Shown piece by piece: positions 1 to 7,100 of a stretch of DNA of 10,842 nt. A model generated the notes under the pieces. It was not told the origin of the DNA and did not search any database. It saw nothing but the letters and a program-made list of their open reading frames with translations. The stretch lies in contig JAITEK010000140.1 in the NCBI GenBank assembly GCA_031282085.1, positions 1 to 10,842 of the forward strand. The letters are read 5' to 3'. Position 1 is the first letter of the stretch; every line of letters starts with the position of its first letter. The DNA comes from Coriobacteriales bacterium (lineage in GTDB: Bacteria > Actinomycetota > Coriobacteriia > Coriobacteriales > UBA8131). A program made the translations under genes and the position numbers.

Positions 1-891
1 GTTACGGAGTTTGAGCTGCTCACGGCTGCGGCACTGTGGCTGTTTGCCGAGGAACAGGTCGATTTCGCCGTGCTTGAGGTAGGACTTGGCGGGCGCTGGG
101 ACGCGACGAGTGTTGTTGAGCCCAAAGTCGCTGTCATCACCGGCATCGGCCTTGACCATACGGCCATTCTCGGGGATACCCTTGAGCAGATAGCCTCCGA
201 GAAGGCCGCCATCATCAAACAGGGGAGTGTTCCCGTTCTCGGCCCGGGCACCGCGGCCGTGCGTGAGGTATTCCTCGCGCGCTGCAGAGAGGTTGGCGTC
301 GCTCCGCTCATCGTGGACCGTCCCCCTGACAACCGTCCTGAGGGTCCAGAGAGGTTCCCTCGCTATCAGGAGCAGAATATTGCCTGCGCCTTAGCAGCAA
401 CTACTGCTGCTCTTGGTTACGAGCCCGAGACTGCACACATTCAGCAGGCGCTCAGCAGTTTGAGTATCCCCGGACGCTTTGAGCTCATCCGCTCCACGCC
501 GCCTTTGCTCATCGACGCCTCGCACAACCCGCAATCCGCGCGTGTGCTTGCCGAGGCGCTCGTTGAGCGCTATGGGCAGGATGAGGCAACCGGGCTCCTC
601 AACACCTTTGACACGTTGCTGCTCGGCATCCTGCGCGATAAGGACGCTGCGGGTATCATCGAGGCTCTGTCGCCGTTGTTTGCGCACGTTGCAGTGACGC
701 AATCCCCCTCGTCCCGTGCCATCCCTGCTGCGGAGTTGGCGGAGATGGTCGTCCATGTCAGTGGGCACAAGCCGGAGGTCTACACTTCTGTCTCCGAGGC
801 GCTCGTCTCTCTTACGGCCCGCGCTACCTCTGTGGTGGCGACCGGCTCCATCACGTTGGCCGGTGCGGTTAAGGGGTTTGTGGGCCGGTAG
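1..891 (+). CDS. folC: Bifunctional folylpolyglutamate/dihydrofolate synthase, 5'-truncated by the window
   Basis: This is the C-terminal 296 residues of a FolC-type ligase, which adds glutamate to (dihydro)folate with ATP in the cytoplasm. The reading frame is open from base 1, so the start lies upstream; full-length relatives are about 430-470 residues. Fragment residues 2-12 (TEFELLTAAAL) and 24-36 (VLEVGLGGRWDAT) are the characteristic Mur-ligase-like central-domain motifs. Residues 66-72 (SEKAAII) follow the conserved IGLDH stretch; the Lys here (K68) matches the lysine that is carbamylated in this family. The C-terminal domain starts around GRFE, and D172-A-S-H-N-P177 is the usual D-[GA]-AHNP motif with Ser in place of Ala. 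GILRDKD and the TxSPSSRA segment further on also fit. The gene converges on the surface-protein gene; no clear U-tract terminator of its own is visible. Seen: motifs. Family knowledge: reaction. Identification is very secure; substrate preference (dihydrofolate synthase as well as polyglutamylation) is inferred. Confidence 0.96.
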   Translation, partial: VTEFELLTAAALWLFAEEQVDFAVLEVGLGGRWDATSVVEPKVAVITGIGLDHTAILGDTLEQIASEKAAIIKQGSVPVLGPGTAAVREVFLARCREVGVAPLIVDRPPDNRPEGPERFPRYQEQNIACALAATTAALGYEPETAHIQQALSSLSIPGRFELIRSTPPLLIDASHNPQSARVLAEALVERYGQDEATGLLNTFDTLLLGILRDKDAAGIIEALSPLFAHVAVTQSPSSRAIPAAELAEMVVHVSGHKPEVYTSVSEALVSLTARATSVVATGSITLAGAVKGFVGR

Positions 892-950
892 GTCGTGTGT
901 CGCGTGCTGCGTACGCTCTCTATGCGTTGCTCGCTGGCGCTCGTGACTGG

Positions 951-971
951 ATTCCGGCCTAAAGCCGGAAT
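951..971. repeat. Palindrome of the dispersed-repeat type
   Basis: ATTCCGGC (951-958) and GCCGGAAT (964-971) form a perfect 8-bp stem with a CTAAA loop, followed by GACGG. Palindromes with this ATTCCGGC...GCCGGAATGACGG core recur as short dispersed repeats in many bacterial genomes and often give spurious small ORFs. There is no run of T on either strand after the stem, so it is a poor intrinsic terminator. That it is multi-copy in this genome is inferred; only one complete copy is in the window. Confidence 0.5.
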
Positions 972-1047
972 GACGGACAGACAAGCTCAGAATAACGGGC
1001 GGGCGAGAATGACGGGCAAATGATGGGCGGCGGGCTCATGGGAAAAG

Positions 1048-1081
1048 AACAGAGGCACGTCCGGGTGGGCGTGCCTCTGTT
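1048..1081 (-). terminator. Intrinsic terminator of the surface-protein gene
   Basis: AACAGAGGCACG (1048-1059) and CGTGCCTCTGTT (1070-1081) form a perfect 12-bp stem with a 10-nt loop, 22 bases downstream of the surface-protein stop codon. Read on the minus strand the stem is followed by CTTTTCCC, a short U-tract. The plus strand has only two T residues and then G after the stem, so termination of folC transcripts here would be weak. Confidence 0.85.
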
Positions 1082-1103
1082 GGGTGGTTATGAAGAGTGG
1101 GGA

Positions 1104-4100
1104 CTACAGGGTTATCTCCTGAGTACCGGTCGGCAGGTTGTTGGCGGGGAAGGGATTCTGGGGGGTGGGCGGACCCTGCACGTCCTGATCGTCCTTCCGA
1201 TAATTGTGGATGAGTGCGGCTACCACCGGGGTCAGAACCTGGATGACCAGGATCAGCACGAAGATCACCGAGTACTTGTCGGCTATAGCCATACCCAGGT
1301 TGAAGTTCTGAGTCGCAAACAGGATGATCAAAGCGTCGAGCACCGCGACGATGCCGATCAGGAGGACCGGCTGGTTCACGAGGAACAGCTTGCCGATCTT
1401 GCTATCCTGCGCGGCCGTCCGCTTGTGCTGGTGGCCCGTGTAGTTCGCCCGTTGTTCCGGCGTCATGTTGGCCCACAGATGGGTGTTAAACAGCGGATCC
1501 TTGTCATTCTTGGCGCGTCTGCGATCGAGGAAGAACTTCACACCAAAGGCCGCGAGCGTTAAGAACGACAGTATCACCGCGATAAGGTTGAGCAGCGCCC
1601 AGCCGTTCTCCTCGATGGTGGTCGGGGTCTCCGGCTCCTCGATCTCCGCGACAGGCTCCGGCTCCTCCTCCGGCTCCTCCTCCGGTTCGGGGGTCGGCGT
1701 TATTATGTTGTTGACGATGACCGTTGCGGGCGCGCTGCCTACGATGAGCAGGATTTGCGCCTGAGCGGTATTGTTGTGGGAGTCAGTCACCTGGACCAAC
1801 AGGTTATAGGAGGCAAAGTCGCTTGCTGAGACCGAGGGGGCCTCTCCCGTGGCGATGTCCGTAAGCCTGATGGACCCCGTGATGTCGCCGTCCTCAGCAT
1901 CAAAGGCGCGGATGGAACCAGCCGATATGATCTGGTCACTCCCTATATTGGCGCTGCCAGCGGGGGCGCCCGGAATGGCGATGGGCGAGGTATAGGTGAG
2001 CACCGGCGCGTTACCGCTGGAGATAGTGACGGTTGTTACTGCGGTAGTGACGTTGTGGTCGCTGTCCGTAACGCTGTAGGTGACCCGGTACACGCCAGGA
2101 ACGGCGGTGTTGATCGGATAGTCATGCGTGATGGCAGAAATCGGGAAGGTCCCGTCCTCGGCGTCCCACGCGGACACGCCTGCCAGGTAGTTATCCTCGG
2201 TGAAGCGAGCGCCAAGCGCGGCACTCTTGGTTGCCGGTACGATAAGCACCGGGGCGTTGGCGTTGGAGACAAGCACCTCTACCTCAACCCAGGTCGTTGG
2301 CTCCTCAGACACCTGGAGCGTTACCTTAAAGCTCGGGTTGGGCTTCGTGGGATCGAAGGGACCCTGCACGGCAAAGCCATTATCGGATTGCAGCTCGGGA
2401 GTACCCTGCGGCGCGAGGGCCTGATCGGTACGGTCGTAGCTCAGAGCAGAGGCGCGCCGTACGAACTCGGCACTGTATTCGGCGGTTCCCGCCTTGGCGA
2501 CCAGAGCGTTGGCCTCCGTGTAATTGATGCGGAAGTTATTGGCCGTGATGGCATAGTGATCGCCGTTGGTGCCGTTGCCGCCGCCAGGGCCTGAGCTGTC
2601 GTTGAACACCTTGGCCGTGATGGTCTTGGTCAGCACGGGATGGCCGACAACACCGATGATGGGCGAGTAGTCGCGCACCTGGTTGGTGTAGCCACCGGTC
2701 TGCTGTACTTCGGCCAAAGCGGGGCTGCCGTCGGCTCTCCAGGCACTGGCCTGCGAGTATTCCACTATCTGCTCGGCAGCGTCATTGGGAGTGACCTCCG
2801 ACAAGCCGATGACAAAGGAACGCGCGGCCAAGACGTACTCGGAATCTATCACGTAGCGCCCGTCGTTGACGACGATCGCGCGGCTATCGCTGTCGTGGTT
2901 GCCGTCGACATCTTCAATATCGTAGATTACCTGGTAGACGCCCGCAGCATCGGCCGGGATGAAGCTCACCGGCACGCTGGGGGACACGTTTACGTCGATG
3001 ATCTCGTAGGTCACCTGAGCGCTGATGTCGCCATCCTCAAAGTCGCTTGCCGAGACCCCGCTCAGTATCTGGCTCTCGGTGAGAGAACCGGAGACAGCGC
3101 TGATGGGCAGTTCCAGAGGCTTGGGAGTAACGGTGATCTCGGGGAAGCGCCCGGGGCCAACGCTTATCGTCAGGTCGATGAAGGTGGCGCGCGTGGCGTC
3201 GGAGACGGTGACCGTGTACTGGCCGAAGTCCGTGGAGAAGACCGCGATACCGTTAGGCCCAAAGACCGAGACAATCTCGGGGGTATCCGACTGCAGGCTT
3301 CCGTCGGCGTAGGCATAGGTGACGCCGGCTCCCAGGGTTGAGAGCAGAGCGCTGTCTCCGCCGGAGACGATGGCCTGCGCCTCAGAGAGGGTCACCTGGG
3401 CGTTGTTGCCATAGACATAGGTGGTGGTGCCGGTGGTGTTGGGCTTGGATGGCTGGAGTACCTCAGCGTCGATGACCTTGGCCCGGACGTTCTTTTGGAT
3501 GACGCCGGAGGGAACGTCGTTGGCCTGTAGGATGACGTCATACTCGCCGACAGCCTTACCGTAACCGCCCGTGCCGTTGGGATCGGGAACGCTCACGCCG
3601 TTGGGGCCTTCGCTGTTGCCGTCGGGATCGCCATAGGTATGGGCAAATGAGCGCGAGATGATCTCGGGCTTTGCCTGGGCGGAATCGGAGCTTACATCCG
3701 AGAGCCTGGCGACAAAGGACTTGGCGTACAGCACCCTGCCGGTGCCCAGCTTGTAGCTGCCGTCATTAACCACTACGAGGCGGTTCGCCTCGTCTTTGTT
3801 GTTCTCGGCGTCGAAGACCCAGTACCGCAGCGGGTACAGACCCACCACCGAAGTATCGACCGTATCCGCCGTTGTGGCATAGCCGCTCGTCGAACGGGCG
3901 TTGTAGCCTACCTGAGCGAGGAGGCTGCCCTCGTCAACGTCGGATGCCGTAACGCCGGTCAACGGGTCGAAGGAATCAAACTGCGCCACCTCGACAGGAG
4001 AAGTCACCTCAAGTTCGGGAGGCGTACCCTCGCCCACGGAACCGGTGACCGAGACCTGCGTGGGCGGTGAGGTTACCAGCGGAGCGCCACTCACGGTGAG

Positions 4101-7100
4101 ACCGTACTTCACCGGGTAGCTGCCCGTTATCGCGCTGAAGCCGCCACGATCGATGACGCGCACGGTGGGATTGGCCAGGTTGTCCACGAGTTTGTAGGCC
4201 CGGGCGTCAGCCGCGGCGATGAAGTCGGTGTCGGTGATTATGCGAGCGGCCTCAGACAGACGCTTGTGGAAGTTATTGGCAACGAGCGCATAGGGATCGT
4301 ACTTGGTACCAGGATAGATAACATCCGCCTGCACGACCGTGCCGGTGATGCTCGTGCTGGCATTGTAGCCGGTAACCTCCCATACGAAGGGGTAGGTACC
4401 TGACTGAGCGCGCGCGACGTAGCCCGCGGGGATGTTCTTGAGGTGGAGGGAAGTCGAGAGGCTGGCGCCTACGTTGGGCCCGGAGGCGATGTAGGCTTCC
4501 GCGTAGGAGGCGGAACGCACCTGGTCCTCGTTGCCGCTGACCTCGTTCTGATTGAGGATGAAGTCCTGGGCGCCGAGGACGATGTCGGCACGATGGTCGC
4601 CATCCTCGTCGACGATGACGTAGCGTCCGTCGTTGACGATAACGGCGCGCTTGGCGCTCGTGGACGCCCCTTCGCTGTCGGTTACACGGTAATCAACTAC
4701 ATAGACGCCCGTGTTGTGGCTGTCTATGCTCGGATGGGCCAAGCTGTTGGGGAGGAAGACCTGGGTCTTGTCCAACAGGCCGGTATCCTCGATGTCGGAG
4801 ACCAGCATCTGCGCCTTGAGCTCATCAGGAGTAAGGACATGCGAGGCAGCAGTACGCGTGATGACGAGCGGCTCCTCCAGGAAGGTGATAACCGGAGGAT
4901 TGACCGTGGCAACGCGCACGTCAACCGTGATCAGCTTGGAAGGATCGGTGTCCTTGGCAAAGGTAACCTCGTAGGTCACGCCCGGCGCGGGTGCTGCCGG
5001 GAGGGTATGGGAGACAACGCGCACCCTGCTGGAACTTGCTGCAGCCGGGTCGGTATCCCAGGCAACTGCCTGCGCACGCTGGATGAACTCGGCGTCGCGG
5101 TCGCGCGCCGACTTGGCGACCAGCGCGGTGGCGTCGAGCATCGTGATGTCGATATTGTTGGCGGCGATGCCGTCGCCGACCAGGTCACGCGGGAACACCG
5201 TAACCGTTCCGCTTGAGGTATAGGCAGGATGACCGTCGAGCTGGAAGGGTATCTCATAGTCCTTGAGATGCACAGGTGGCTCGGCGCCATACTTGGCTAT
5301 CCAGGCGCTATAGGTAAAGGTCTCACCCGCAAAGCCCAACACGTCAGGCGCGTTGGGGATAACGCTGACTACGGTGCCATAGGGATTCTGCTTGCCGGGT
5401 CTGTCCTTGGCCGACGCTCCGATGAGGTCTTTGAGGGCGGCGGGCACACCGACGATAGAGCTCTGCGTCTCGCGCGCCTCTATGAAGCCGATGAGCTTAT
5501 CTGTGGAGGACAACTCCGCGGGGAACTCCCGTATGGTGAGCGAGGCGGCCGGCGGCAGGACTGTGTCGTGCCGTGGTTTTGCGCTGCCTATCGGATTGCT
5601 GTTGCCGTTACCGTCGACGGCGATAAAGGAAAGGACGCTGTCCAGCGGCAGGGAAGTGATGTTGCTCGGCAGCGTGTAGCTCCAGGTCCTCGCCGTGGTA
5701 TTGAGCGTGGCGTACACCGTGTTGCCGCTTGCGTCGGTGATGACGTTGTTGTCGATAGCGGCATAAACGCCGGTGAGTGGATCGGTGTTATTGGGAGCGC
5801 CGACCACAGCCTGGTTGCTGTAGGTTCCCGAAAGGGTACGGACCTCGGGCCACAGCTCGGTGTGGCTTGTGATGACAACCGGTGCGGGCGGGGTTACGTC
5901 GGCAACGGTGAACCAGCTCTGAGGCAGGTCGCTCGGACGGGAGAGGTGCAGACGCGAGGCGTTGGGGTCGGAGTTGCCGCGCCACGCCTTTGTCACGCGA
6001 TAGCGGTCTCCCACCTTGAGGAAGCTGCCGTTGTCATACCGGGCGACGCCGTCGATGTGACCGACCGCCTCCTTCTCGTAGATGTCCTCACCCTCCAGCG
6101 ATATTGCGGTGATTGTGTAGGAGCGGCTGCCATCGGCAGGCTGCACCTCAAGCTCTACCCAGACCTCGTCGTCCCACGCGCCGCGGCTACCGGGGACAGG
6201 GCCCTCGGGTACCGTCACGTGCGCGCGGACGTATTTATCAGCGTTCGTCAGAGGCTCAAGGTCGTAGACCGTCGGCGTTCCGTTGTTGCCGCTGATACGC
6301 GTGTAGGGCAGCAGGCCGTTGGGGCCGAAGCTGGTGGTATCCGTGCTGAAGTCCGAGTCGTTGGATGTCAGGTTGCCGCCGAAGTTCGTGCCGGAGAGCG
6401 TGTAGTCGATGAGCGTCCAGGAACGATAGGGGTTGCCGTCAACAGGATTGTAGCTGCGGCCGTTTGTCCCATTGCCCCAGACTGCGACGTCGGAGTAGGT
6501 GGAGGCGAAGGTATTGCTGGTACCCGCGATGTTGAATATCCTACCGCCGCCCACGCGCGTGTTGGAGAAATCGTAATACTTGGGATGGTTCGCGCTGAAA
6601 GCGAAGCCGTTGCCTGTGCGGAAGATGGCGCCGGTGGCGGCAGCCGTCCTGCCCTGCGCTATGAAGATCGAACCCTCGCCGACGGAGATGTCGCCACCCG
6701 TCTCGTTGTTGGCGTCGATGGCCGGGCCTGCGTTGGCGATAATCTGCACAACCGAGTCATCGCCTTGCAGGTAGAAGCCGAAGTTGCTGGCGTCGTACTC
6801 GACACCGGTGTTGTCGCCCACGTTATTCGTGTCATTCGAGACGACTCCATTGCCGCCATTGTATATATAGACTTGTCCACCGCTGCTTACGCGGAAGTTA
6901 TTGGAGGACCCGTCGCCGAAGCGGATGGCTGCCGGGTTGCCCCCGGTATGGGCGTCGAGCGTGACGTTCACCCGCGCCCCATTGCTCACGTCGAAGGTCT
7001 GGTTGCCCACATAGCGGAAGCGTAGCGTCGCCTCGTACTCGCCCCACGTTCCTGTGGCAGACGTCGAGTGCAGGCTCAGCTGGGAGCCGCCGCCCTCGAC

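Larger units (their letters stand above)
892..1103. other. Convergent intergenic spacer between folC and the surface-protein gene
   Basis: These 212 bases lie between the two converging stop codons. They contain a perfect 8-bp palindrome (951-971), three spaced copies of GAAT[GA]ACGG (968-976, 990-998, 1007-1015), and the intrinsic terminator at 1048-1081. I see no credible gene here. Open frames that cross it lack ribosome binding sites and any recognisable product. Confidence 0.7.

Noticed and set aside
391..984. 197-codon minus-strand frame over folC
   Set aside because: It begins in the palindromic repeat and lies antisense to a well-conserved enzyme; such frames from this repeat type are common false genes.
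1122..1136. LPTGT near the C-terminus of the surface protein as a sortase signal
   Set aside because: The consensus is LPXTG; here the Thr-Gly positions do not fit, and no hydrophobic segment follows because the chain ends seven residues later.
5229..7025. 598-codon open frame on the plus strand opposite the surface-protein gene
   Set aside because: It is the antisense shadow of a GC-rich gene: no ribosome binding site or known domain, and an odd composition, while the minus frame has a signal peptide, repeats and membrane helices.
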